A stretch of 64,000 nt of DNA from Panax quinquefolius (lineage: Eukaryota > Streptophyta > Magnoliopsida > Apiales > Araliaceae): contig JAINUW010000192.1 in NCBI GenBank assembly GCA_020205615.1, forward strand, positions 1 to 64,000, written 5' to 3'. A model generated the notes under the pieces. It saw nothing but the letters and a program-made list of their open reading frames with translations. It made no database searches and had not been told where the DNA came from. Positions 11,717 through 22,474 of this stretch are shown here, piece by piece; positions within the stretch are counted from its first letter, which is position 1; each line of letters opens with the position of its first letter. A program made the translations under genes and the position numbers.

Positions 11717-12553
11717 AATATATGCTCTAGATTGTGCTAACCATAATAGATACAAATGCTAAACTCAAAATCGTAGACATGATCAAGAGAAGTCCACGAT
11801 CGTAGAATTGAAGAGACATAACTAACTCAACGATCGTAGCAAAGACTCAACCATTGTAGTGCAGACTCAACGATGACAAAAGCTCCATCAACAAAGCAAG
11901 AATGCATCCTGTGATGATAAGCTTCAAAACACAGCAATCCCTCTGATAAGCACCTCAGGAACAAACCTAACCCTTGACTCACTCCAAGATGTTGGCCCTT
12001 CCTGAGTTACCTTAAAAGAATGCTATGTCAAAAAATCATCACAAGGATCCGGTCAGACTCGACGATCGTTGATCAGACACGACAAATGCTATTCAGACTT
12101 GACGATCATAGATCAGACACGACGAATCTTAATGTCGGATGATTCGACAATCGAGATCGATACGACAAATGCCGGTCGGGCCAGACGATCAGAGATCGAC
12201 ATACAACGAATCTTTGGATAGACTAGAAAATTGTAGATCAGACTCGAAAAATGCAAAGCACTCAACGATCACAAAACTACCTCAACGATCGTAGTCCTCC
12301 CTAAACATACCTCAGCTCTGCAGGAGCCAAGGGTAAATCAGTATAATCCTTATCAGTCAAAATCGTAGAGCCAAGCAAAAGTTAGCACCTGTCCCACTAA
12401 GCAAAAAGGAGAGAAGGAAGTTGCAAGTACAAATTAAAATCGTATTTTTGAAATCAGAAATTCAAAAGATTATCTCTCTCTCATCCTCTCTCAAAGCAGA
12501 AACCCTAAATCAGAAGAAAGCTAAGTTGAATCTCACTTCCAGCAAGAAAATCA
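11717..12553 (+). other. S1 spacer between pol and ORF3
   Basis: About 840 bp without an ORF. It is rich in ACGATCGTAG words and contains the 20 bp unit array at 12055-12259. It ends in a leader-like stretch (TCTCTCTCATCCTCTCTCAAAGCAGAAACCCTAAATCAG) directly before the ORF3 start, which looks like a 5' UTR of a separate transcript. S2 has the same layout at 24363-25128, including the leader-like end. Confidence 0.7.
12055..12259 (+). repeat. 20 bp unit array in S1 spacer
   Basis: Consecutive 20 bp units start with AGAC: 12055 AGACTCGACGATCGTTGATC, 12075 AGACACGACAAATGCTATTC, 12095 AGACTTGACGATCATAGATC, 12115 AGACACGACGAATCTTAATG. More degraded units follow, and clear ones reappear at 12220 and 12240. 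Two alternating unit types exist, one with the palindrome CGATCG and one with ACACGACGAATG. S2 keeps the same array in register at 24701-24840. Confidence 0.85.
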
Positions 12554-13877
12554 ATGGCGAGTTCCAGTGTTATCTTAGGCTATAGACTCTATTTTGACGA
12601 GTTCAAAACAGCTCAACCCAAATTCCACAAGACTCTGGCCTTACTGAAGAAGGCAGGTCTCGAAGAAGCCTTGAGCACAGACACATTGATCTATCCCATG
12701 TTAGTGAAAGAGTTCTACAAGAATGGTGTGTTTAAACACGACACCATCACTACGAGAGTAAGAGAAGTGGAAATCAGACTGAAGGCCAAAGACATCAACC
12801 TAGCCCTAGGTCTCAAGAATGAAGGGCATCCGTGCATAGATAACATGGGCTTCCAAGAGGGACTTAAAGGAATGCATCACAAGAAACTCCCCTCTGTGAA
12901 AGGTTACAAGAAGAAGGAGTTCCCACAGAGGTATGAATTCTAGCCGATATAGTTGGGAAATGTATATGCTGCAAGAGCTCAGGTCATGACTCTGTGAATG
13001 AAGTACAACTTAAGCTCATGACTGCAATGTGTTATGGAATACAACTCAACTATGGAGCCCTATTGCTCGATTGGATTGGTAAGTGGATTACCAACTCAAC
13101 AAAGTCAAAAAGCCCTCAAAAGATGTTATATGGGCAATTCATAAGTATCATTCTACAATCTACCCTTGGTGTCAAAATTAGGGATGATGAAGGAGAAGCT
13201 ATCAACCCAAACAGACGTATGACCCAGAAATTATTTGAAAATTGGAAGAGGAACCTAGCTGAGTATGTTCGAATGATGACCGAGTCCAGTGGAAGAACTG
13301 GTGATCTGAAAGACTCAGGCCTTCCAGGAAATATGTCTGTTGTAAGAGAAATTGAAGAAGAAGAAGAAACCAACAAAGGAGAACCCTTTGTCCTTACCAG
13401 AAAAAGCAAGGGCAAGAGGAAGCTAAAGGCTAGACTGGTAGAAGAACCTCAAGGATCTACCACTGATATACCTGTAGAGTCCTCTGATATAGAGACTTTG
13501 AGGATGCTAAGAAGAAAGCATCAACAAGATGAAGAAGATGAGGATCAAGCTGCCATATCCCAAATCCTGAAGAAAAATAAAGTTGGTCATAAGTCCAAAA
13601 GGCCATCAGTCTCCTCAATCGTAGAGTCTATACTATTCGTAGAGACTAGACCAAGCATGTCAGGCAAAGAAGTAGCTGCATCAAGCATAGTGGTTGTTGA
13701 ACAGGACAAAACTGAAGTTCAAGAAAGTCATGAGGCTGTGGCAAAGCCTAGAAAAACAAGGAGGAAGCTGGTCAAGAAGTACATCCTTGAAAATGAAAAA
13801 GTGCTCAAAAAGGAAACAAAGAGTATGGTTGCCAAGGAAGAACTGTCCAGAGCAAGTCAAGAGGACAATGCTCCAGC

Positions 13878-14010
13878 TGAGGGGGAGATCCCTGAAATTC
13901 TCATGATAGAGAATACACCAGGTGAGGGGGAGATGCTTGAAGCTCAAGAAGATGGTCCAATTGAGGGGGAGTTTTTGAGCTTACAAGAAGATGATCAAGT
14001 TGAGGGGGAG
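13878..14010 (+). repeat. Four polypurine-tract-like words in S1 ORF3
   Basis: TGAGGGGGAG occurs at 13878, 13923, 13962 and 14001, with spacings 45, 39 and 39 bp, all multiples of three, each encoding EGE. The true polypurine tract next to the 3' LTR is AAATAGGGGGAGAT at 15912-15925. A further related word, AAAGGGGGATAA, is at about 15308. Extra polypurine-like copies downstream of integrase are a known Sirevirus feature. Confidence 0.85.
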
Positions 14011-14560
14011 CCTCATGATATCTCCATCACACAAGGAGAGGTCCCTGCCAGAAATGAAGAAGAACCAGTGCAAGATCATCAAGAGACCATTGAGATAATG
14101 GACTCCTCCAACGAGAACAGGGAAGAGGAAGAAGATGATGATGACCTTAAAATCACTACTGTAGGCAATAATGGGTATAGAAGCTATCTCTATAATCAGA
14201 TGTTCTCTTACCTACCCATGATGCCATATCATCAAGCTCAAATCCTAAACTCTTGGGATCACATGTTCTGGAGCATCAAAGAGTATCCAACCATCTCAGT
14301 ACTAGCCAATGAATTCCCAGGAAGATTCAACTTTGCCCAGAAGTTGCTTACCAACAACTCTTCCTCAAAAGATAAATCTGACCAACCCTCTTCAGAGTTA
14401 ATCACTTGCCATCATCCTCATTCAGCCATTTTTATGAATTCCCTCAATGGATGGAAGTTATACTTCATCCACTGAATTAATTTCGATTCAGTAATCCCAA
14501 AATTTCAGAATCGAGAAACCAAATGCAACCAACTTCATTTTGCTCCCATTAAACCACCAT

Positions 14561-14594
14561 CTCTACGATCCCTGACTCTAGCCCCATCGTAGAG
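14561..14594 (+). repeat. CTCTACGAT/ATCGTAGAG inverted pair in S1 ORF3
   Basis: CTCTACGAT (14561-14569) and ATCGTAGAG (14586-14594) form a perfect 9 bp inverted repeat with a 16-base loop. S2 retains it at 27154-27162 and 27179-27187. ATCGTAGAG recurs again at 14609. Confidence 0.85.
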
Positions 14595-15911
14595 TCCCAC
14601 ATAGAAATCGTAGAGCCACACATTCCAAACATCGACACTCAGGCCCCTCCATCAGACATACCATCCTCCTCCTCAAATGACTATTTTAGTCTTGATCTTG
14701 CTCTGTACTCCCTACAAGATCAATCCCAGAAAACAAACCCTCCATTCAACAATCCTCAAACAAATGATAATCTTCCAAATCTGCCCACCAAAGATGACTT
14801 GAATAAAGTGTCCAAAAACATGGTCAAGAGAATAGATGAAAGCCTGGACACTCACACATACCTCATTCATCTCCGGTTGAATCAAATGATCACTGCTGCA
14901 AATAATATCTCTGGCACTCTAAACGTCGAGCTGATAAAGAAGCTGAGGGAAATTATCCAAGAAATTCTTCAAAGCATAAAGGACAGAGATGGGATTCACT
15001 TCCAGATAGCCACCAAGCAAAGAGAGGCTGTTCTTAAAATGCAGAGAAATCAGGAAGTCCAAAATAAACTTATGCTGGAGAACATCATCAACCTGAAAGC
15101 TTCAGTCACAGAATTCCAGAAAGCTTATGTAAATTAGGAACAACAGACTGGCATTGTTCTCACTGCCCTCCGACACAAAGAAGCTAGATCTGAAGCCCAG
15201 ATCAAGGAAGGTCGAGAGGACATTGCTCAAACACAAAGCCAACTAAACGAGCTTGTCTAAGGAATAAATCGACTTTCTGCAGACATTCGAACCCTTGATG
15301 CTGACATAAAGGGGGATAATTAAGGGAAAGGAGTTCAAGGAGCCCAGGGAGGTTAGGGCAGAGGTAGAGGAGGTCATGGAAGCTAAGAAAGGGGAAGAGG
15401 ACAATTTTTAAGAAGCCCTCCTGCAAGACAATTCCACCAACAGCCTCCACGATCAAGCAATCAGACTCAACGATCTGATCAGCAGGAAGTCTTGATGGCT
15501 CAGCCATTAAGGAGTCAAGGGCCAACTACCAGCTCACCAAATGTTACCACCACAAGCCTAAGAATGCCAATTGGAGATCCAGCATTCATGAATAGGCATG
15601 ATCACAACCCGATAGTAAGCCCAAGTGAGTTGGAAGAGTTAGCTAGAAGGGATGAAGCTAGCAGGAAAAGAAGGGCTGAGGAGTATGTCAATCCTCCAAG
15701 GAAAAGGTCAAAGAAATAGAGATAAGTTGAAACTTTAAATTCTTATTGATGTAAAGCTAAACTGCAATATTTCTTGAACATCAATAAATTCATGATTATT
15801 CTCTAGAAATTTCAGTTACTCACTGAAATACTAAGTCATGTTTAAATTTCCTGCAAATGCATCTAGACACTAATAATCTTGACAACAAATCTCCTTGGTT
15901 ATGTCAACATC

Positions 15912-15925
15912 AAATAGGGGGAGAT
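15912..15925 (+). other. S1 polypurine tract
   Basis: AAATAGGGGGAGAT directly precedes the TGTTGGGAG start of the LTR at 15926. The same sequence precedes the third LTR at 28513-28526. This is the standard plus-strand priming site of copia elements. Confidence 0.92.
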
Positions 15926-17459
15926 TGTTGGGAGAATGCATATTATGATTTGATGTTTTAATGTATATGCTCATGATTATTTGTAAAGTCCTTCAAGTAA
16001 TATATGTACAAGGACTTAATGATAGATCAAATTTGTTAGGTTGATCTAAGCTTTTAACGTGTATCATTCTATAATAGAATGTATAGATAGAAAGATCAAA
16101 GTTGTTAGGTTGATCTTGAGATGTAATAGATAGGCTTCGAAGAAATCAGAGTGTATAAATCTAATCAACATTGCAGAAGTCAAGGCAGAAACATAGAGCT
16201 TCAAAAATTGTAGTGTGCATGCCTTGAAGGACCTCTTCGAAAATTGTAGAGTGGTCCCAACATTTGCCGAGCCAACTCAACGATCGTAGCATGCTGAAGG
16301 AAACGTAGAGTTTACAAGTCAACGATCGTAGTGTGCTCTCGGAAACGTAGAGTTAGAACCTAGCAAGCAAAGATCGTAGTGTGCAAAGGTTTAAGAGAAA
16401 TCATACTGCTCTCTACCGATAGCATCGATCAAGCACCCAATGACAAGTCACTACGATATGAATCGTAGAGTATCACGATATAAATTGTCGAGCATCATCT
16501 GTCTTATGTCAGAAAACGTCGAGCCTCATGATATGTGTGAAGACAAATTCCAACATATGAGGAATGGATTCTAGACGTTGCAGTACTAATCAGTCCCAAA
16601 GTATTATGAAATATCCTTAGTATGCAACAAAGAAGCGTATTGAAGAAGCTAAGGAAAGTACCATTGGTAAGGGGGCAAAACACCTTTTTAGGTGTTAGGT
16701 GAGAAAGCAGTCTGCTGTGTCAGTGGGCCAGAATGTAGTTTCAGAAGATGTATAGAAATGTCTCCATCAATGATCAAAAAAGTCAAATGCATTTAATGCC
16801 TCAACGGATAGTTTTCAAGATCACATATATGCAAATCAGACAGATGAGAGAAATTAAGCAAGCATTGAACAAACAACGTGAACAACTCTCAAGCTCAACT
16901 CTACGATATGAGAATTTGCAAAGCTTGCTCAGCTACTCAGTTCTTTCGAACAAGTGCTTAAACAACAACTGAGTAACAACCATCAAGAACTTAACATCTA
17001 TCAATCAACTGAAGAAGAGTACCAAGTCTGCTGGACTTGAAGAGTTCTAAGTGAACTGTAAGAGAGCCAAGTCTGCTGGACTTGAAGAGTTCAAGAGTGA
17101 ACTAAGAAGTTCCTAGACTGTTGGTCTAGGAGGAATTTGTGTTATTCAGAAGTTGTAAAAGACATCCTTAGTGGATATCCTACTCGTTGAGTAGAAGAGT
17201 GGACTAGGAGCTTTAACTGCTCTGAACCACTTAAAAACGACTATGTCTTTTACATTCATTCTATAACTGCTATATCTGCCATAACTGCTATAACTGCCTC
17301 ACTCTCATAACTCCACTACTTTGTAAAGAAGATTAAAACAAACATAAATTCCGCTAAGTTTTAATCATCGTTAAAGAACAAGTTTAAAACGAAAAGATTT
17401 TTTAAATATCTATTCAAGCCCCCCTTCTAGATAACTATTGTGCCAACTATGAACTAACA
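15926..17459 (+). repeat. Middle Sirevirus LTR shared by S1 and S2
   Basis: A complete 1534 bp LTR from TGTTGGGAGAATGC to GAACTAACA. It is preceded by the S1 polypurine tract and followed by the S2 primer site, so one LTR is the 3' LTR of S1 and the 5' LTR of S2. It contains the CGTAG words seen in the other copies, including the short hairpin CTACGAT-ATGA-ATCGTAG at 16451-16468. The third LTR keeps that hairpin near 29034. Confidence 0.93.
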
Positions 17460-17460
17460 A

Positions 17461-17473
17461 TTGGTATCAAAGA
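17461..17473 (+). other. S2 primer-binding site
   Basis: TTGGTATCAAAGA starts one base after the LTR end at 17459, matching the plant initiator-Met tRNA primer pattern in its first eight bases. A reading frame can be opened from this TTG, but the conserved gag start is the ATG at 17512. Confidence 0.82.
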
Positions 17474-17511
17474 AGGTTCTATTATACAACTTACAAGCTT
17501 TAGTAGATCTA

Positions 17512-19640
17512 ATGGCACACGTACCAAGCGAATCTAGAACTGGAGGAGACAGCAAGCCACCAATGTACAATAAGGATAAATTTGCAAACTGGAAAGTAAG
17601 GATGCAGGCTTACATGGACTCAGTAGATGAAGATATATTTGAGACCGTTCAAAATGGGCCCTATATTCCAATGAAGCTTGCACCAACCACTGATGATCCA
17701 AACAGAATACAAATCAAGGTTAAAGAAGAATGGACAAACAATCAGAAGAGAGCTATCCAACTTGACAAAAAGGCCAAGAACATCCTGTTCCAATCCTTAG
17801 AAGACGATCTGTTTGAAAACGTTGTCAACAGCAAAACAACTAAGGAGGTTTGGGAAGCATTGTTGATCATGCACGAAGCAACTGAAGAAGTCAGAGAAAA
17901 CAAACAATCTCTTCTGACACAGCAGTATGAGATGTTAGCTCATGTTCAAGGAGAGAACGTGACTGCCACCTTTGAGAGATTCAACGTTCTGCTCAACTCT
18001 CTACGAGCATATGGGAAGATCTATCCTAACAAAGATCTGATCATAAAGTTCATGAGAGCCCTACCGAGCAAGTGGGATGCCAAAACCACTGCTATAAGAG
18101 AGTCAAAGAATCTTCACGAGATGACAGTCCAACAACTATATGGAAATCTCCTGACATACGAACTGGAGCTGACTCAACTAGCTGAAACCCTATCAAAAGG
18201 AAGAAAGAAGGATAAGGGTGTTGCTCTAAAGGTAACTGAAAGTGCATCAAAGGTCAACACTGAGATTGACTCTGATTATGATGAATGCGATGATGAAGAT
18301 CTTGCCATGCTGGTAAAAAGACTGAGAAGATTCATGCGTCAAGGCAAAACTAGCAAGCCAAAGAAGGTCGATAAAACAAAGCAATGACCATGAAAGCAAA
18401 TAAATGATCTCATGCTATAATCGCAAGAAGCTTGGCCACTTCATTGCCAACTGCAACAAACCTCTAAGAGAAGAACTAAAGAAGAAACAACATGCAAAGA
18501 AGGAATACAAAGGAAACAAAAGGCCTCAGAAGAGAGACAAAGGCCTGGTAGCTGGAGGATCATGGAGCGATTCAGACAATGACTCCAATGCTGACTCCGG
18601 AGATGATGAAGAACCACAAATGGCTAATCTGTGATTAATGTCCAAACATGCAAAGGACAAACAAAACCTCAACATTCATGACATAAGTCTCGACGAGGTA
18701 TTTGACTTCAACTCACCTGATGTAGACATAAATGATTTAAGAACTGCATTGCATGGCATAACCACTGACCTACATCAATACATGAAGTGGTTCAGAGTTT
18801 TGTCAAAGGATCATTCACTTCTTCAAGAGGAGAAGAAGAAAGTTCAAGAAGAGCTTGAAACAGCCCTTCTAAGTACTAATCTTCTCTCCAAGCTTGAGGC
18901 TGAGAATGAAACTTTAAAACAGACAAACACACTCAATGCACAAAGAGAATCTAATATAACCTCTAAAATTAAGGAACTAGAAAAGACTATCTCTGTATGG
19001 AACAAATCCTCATCGTCCTTGGACTCCCTGCTCTCTAGTCAGAGGAGCACATTCGACAGAACAGGCTTAGGCTTTGGGGAATCCATTCCAGAGCCATGTG
19101 TGGAAAAGACAAAGGAAACTAGCACTAGTAATGCCTCAAGTTTTAGTAGAAGCATTACCTTTGTGAAATCCTCACAGAAGGAAGAACAAGTTCAACCTTG
19201 TCCTACTGTCTTCATTCATACTCAAAGGAGTAAAGGATCTTATGCTGGTCTTGGATTCATAAAAGAGAAGAGTAACTTAACCTCTACTCACCAACCTCGA
19301 AGAATCGTAGAGTCAAGTAAGACCAACTCTACGAATTAACTGGGAAGGTACAGTAGAGGTAAGGCACACTCATCACTATTTATGAAATCCAAGGTCACGT
19401 GGAAGAATGAGAATTAGTTTAACAGAAGGACAACTAAAGAACCATACAAGTCCAAATGGAGGATGAATCATCATACACACACTGGCATGCATCATACTAG
19501 ATGTTTTATATGAAATAAATATGGTCACAAGGCTGCTAAGTGTTATTATAATTCCATGCATGTAAGACCCAAGATTAAACAGATTTGGGTCCCCAAAGGC
19601 ACTAACAAAGAAGGACCCATGCAAATATGGGTACCAACAT
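17512..19640 (+). pseudogene. S2 gag, broken
   Basis: The ATG at 17512 starts MAHVPSESRTGGDSKPP. The first 292 codons are open to 18387 and cover the copia gag domain (KFANWKVRMQAYM, KVWEALL-type and LIIKFMRALPSKWD). A frameshift near 18390 is followed by the knuckle CYNRKKLGHFIANC, where Arg replaces the second Cys, exactly as in S1. A TGA at about 18632 (TGT in S1) interrupts the frame. The coiled coil (LLQEEKKKVQEELETALL) lies at 18638-19339, ending in a TAA that replaces a CAA of S1. The second knuckle has a TGA in place of its second Cys codon near 19511, while S1 keeps it intact. S1 and S2 therefore carry mostly different lesions. Confidence 0.82.
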
Positions 19641-20945
19641 AAAGGTTCAATATTTTGACAGGAAAAGAGCTCCAGGATCACTACATGGTATCTGGACAGT
19701 GGATGCTCAAGGCATATGACAGGGAATAAAGCTCTTCTATCTAACTACATAGAAAAGGAGGGTCCCTAGTCATCTTTGGAGACAACGGTTCGGGCAAGAC
19801 AAGAGGATATGGCTCTGCTGGAAATGGTGCAGTATCTTTCAGCAAGGTAGCATATGTAGAAGGTCTCCAACACAACCTTCTATGCATCAGTCAACTCTGC
19901 GACAAGGGTCATCAAGTGACATTCCTCAACAACCAATGTCAAGTCAGAGATTTGAAGACATCTGCTGTAAAGCTAACCGGGACAAGAGAAGGAAATATCT
20001 ACACAGTGGATCTTGGTCAACTAAGCTCAGATGAGACAATATGTTTTCTGGCAAAAGCATATGAAGAAATGAGCTGGCTATGGCATAGACGGTTGTCTCA
20101 CTTATACTTCAAGAGCATGTCCAAACTGGCATCAAAAGATCTCGTAGCTGGCCTACCTAAGTTCAACTTCGTAAAAGAAAGGCCATGCAATGCCTGTCAG
20201 CTTGGAAAACAAACTAGAAGCTCATTCAAAAGCAAAACTGCCAACTCTATCGACAAGCCCCTGCAGTTGCTTCACATGGATCTATTTGGGCCAATTCCAA
20301 CAACTAGTCTTGGAGGAAAAAGATAATCTCTAGTTATAGCCGACGACTACACCAGATTTACATGGGTATTCTTCCTAACTTCAAAGGATGAAACAAGCTC
20401 TCAATTAATCAAGATGTTCAAACTGGTGATGAACGAGAAAAGAGAGAAAATCAAGGCCATAAGGAGTGATCATGGCAGAGAATTCGACTTCTCAGAAATG
20501 GACCAGTTATGCACAACAATGGAATCAGTCATAACTTCTCAGCTCCACGAACTCCTCAACAAAATGGAGTAGCTTAAAGAAAGAACATAACTTTGATAGA
20601 GACTGGAAGAACTCTACTTGCAGCAACACATCTGCCAGAATACTTCTGGGTAGAAGCTGTCAATACTGCATGCTGCACGCAGAACAGATCACTAATACAC
20701 TCTACGATCAAGAAGATGCCCTACAAAATGTGGAAAAGAAGAAAGCCAATTGTTAGCTACTTTCATGTTTTCGGTTGTGCATGCTACATTCTCAACAATG
20801 GAACGCAGTACCTGACAAAATTTCAGCCCAAGTCAGACAAAGGAATCTTTCTTGGATATGCCACAGACAGTAAGGCTTACAGAGTGTTTAACAAAAAGAC
20901 ACTAAGTGTTGAAGTCTCAATTCATATCATCTTTGATGAAACTGA
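19641..20945 (+). pseudogene. S2 protease and integrase, N-terminal part
   Basis: Protease site WYLDSGCSRHMTG lies at 19687-19725. Integrase follows with WHRRLSH and CNACQLGK (zinc domain, intact here), then LLHMDLFGPIP. A TAA near 20325 follows GGKR. The second catalytic block is RSDHGREFDF. The third catalytic Glu codon (GAA in S1, in GVIERKN) is TAA at 20575-20577, directly destroying the DDE triad. The C-terminal block WKRRKPIVSYFHVFGCACY and FDETD run up to the solo LTR insertion at 20946. Confidence 0.83.
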
Positions 20946-22474
20946 TGTTGGGTTTCGGCACAGAAACGCACAACAGAAATAAAATTTTAAAGCAATTTTG
21001 AAACCCTAAAACAAGATCCATGTGAAAAATTCAATTAGTTCAGAGGTTAGAAATTATACTGATTGTTAAAGCTAGAATCGATGCGGTCGAATCTCCAATG
21101 CAATTCAAACGGACTGCGTCTCTACGGTATCCACACGAACGCTCCACATGAATCGTCCTACGATCTGCAGAAGAAGGAATCGCGGTACTAGCCACCAAGG
21201 ATGAGGATTTTTGAAGCTGTTTTGTCTAGTCTCTCTCTAAGAGCGGCTAGGGTTTTTTTTTTGATTAAAAAATCCAAAGACGCTGATATATCATATATAT
21301 AGCAATAAATCGGAATTAATCCAAATCCAAATTAAAATAAAATCTGAATTTATATATATATATTATATCTTAATTAAGTCTTATTTAATTAATATATATA
21401 TATATACACACACAAAGCATCCTTTTAATTTAAATTCGTGATTTAAATACTATCAATCATATTGATATATTTAAATCCTTACAATTTAAATTAATTCCCT
21501 TTTAATAATGTTCTTTGTGTGTGACCCTATAGGTTATTATTACGTTGGCAATAATTTTAAAATCATATTATAAAATAATAAACAGTGAGCGGCATCTAGT
21601 AATGCATCACTGCTACCTAAGTAATAATAAGATCGATGATTCGATGCAACCTTTTCGTGACCAATGTTTCAATGTAATTTAATCCTTTTAACCTTAATAT
21701 CCTAGATTAAACTCGAGTCATGGAATGTGTCATACTTTTCATAATTTAATCTGAGTTTTCTTGATCAATGAGTAGACTATATGAAACAAATAACTATTTG
21801 AGCATGGCCATGCATTTCATAGTCCTACTCAATCAAGAGGCCTATGGATATCACCCATAATATATAGGATGGTTAAATTCCATCTAGATCACTCATATTT
21901 CTCACACGATTCATGATGAACCCAATAATCACCTTTATAGTCCACCTTATTAAAGGTGACATTTGATGATATCAAAATACATAAATTCTCGTGTAGTAAT
22001 ATAGAGATTTCAGGTCGGAGGACCATTACATCATTGTCACTATGAGAATTGCTAATGACACTTCGCATAATGCTCCATATAGAATTCTCATGGTGGGTCT
22101 GTCCAGTACATCGTTCTCTAACATGTACCTATACATTGACTTAATATCTCATATATTTATGACCAATGAGATTTGGTCATCAGTCAATCCACATACTAGT
22201 CTCAATGCATCATTGTTGTCCCATCAACAATGATACTTGACTAGGGACATTTAAGAACAATGATACTAATTGTAATTATATAATCTCATGTTCAAGTCAC
22301 ATACTTGAAACTATATAATTTGTATCACTATTCTAAGGAATTTTATTATGTTAACAATTAAATTACGCAGTAAATAAAACCATAATAAAATCATTTATTT
22401 ATTCAATCAAATATAATATCAAAACGTTAAGCAATTATATCAAATAATTGGCCTCTAGGGCATAAACTCTAACA
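20946..22474 (-). repeat. Solo LTR of another copia family inserted in S2
   Basis: A 1529 bp block interrupts S2 pol exactly between sequences that are contiguous in S1 (GATGAAAC and CAAGACACTACRACCGATAATGC). It has TG...CA ends. Read on the minus strand it starts TGTTAGAGTTTATGCCCTAG and ends CCCAACA, typical of a copia LTR. No primer site, polypurine tract or coding domain is present, so it is a solo LTR. Flanks are ACTGA and ATGGA, a poor match (3 of 5), so the target duplication is decayed or was altered by recombination. It contains a TA-rich segment (about 21350-21410). The plus-strand opening at 22042 is not a gene. Confidence 0.85.

Larger units (their letters stand above)
12554..15719 (+). 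pseudogene. S1 third ORF (Sirevirus 'env-like' position), broken
   Basis: It starts MASSSVILGYRLYFDEFK at 12554 and ends KKRSKK-type basic sequence at 15719. A single-base deletion near 12941 shifts the frame; the main open part is 12994-14475. The N-terminal 250 residues look helical and globular (LALLKKAGLEEAL, KEFYKNGVFKHD, LMTAMCYGIQLNYGALLL) and resemble an uncharacterised plant transposon protein family. Then comes a basic then very acidic stretch with repeated EGE words (about 13880-14010) and NREEEEDDDDLK. The tail has a coiled coil (14799-15137), an RG-rich patch near 15358-15400 and a C-terminus KRRAEEYVNPPRKRSKK. I see no signal peptide or membrane segment, so envelope function is not supported. 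Real function is unknown. Confidence 0.75.
4824..17459 (+). mobile_element. Sirevirus-like Ty1-copia element S1
   Basis: A plus-strand copia element of about 12.6 kb with a truncated 5' LTR (4824-6359), tRNA-Met primer site (6361), gag, protease, integrase, RT and RNase H, a repeat-rich spacer, a third ORF (12554-15719), a polypurine tract (15912-15925) and a 3' LTR (15926-17459). Pol order with integrase before RT identifies Ty1-copia. Large size, long LTRs, coiled-coil gag, a third ORF and multiple polypurine-like motifs are known Sirevirus traits. All ORFs carry stops and frameshifts. Its 3' LTR also serves as the 5' LTR of S2. Confidence 0.85.

Noticed and set aside
12554..15719. Retroviral envelope gene
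   Set aside because: No signal peptide, membrane helix or cleavage pattern is visible in either copy. Position alone led to the env-like label for this ORF class.
22042..22233. 63-codon open frame in the solo LTR
   Set aside because: It lies in the non-coding LTR on the strand opposite to its orientation and resembles no protein.
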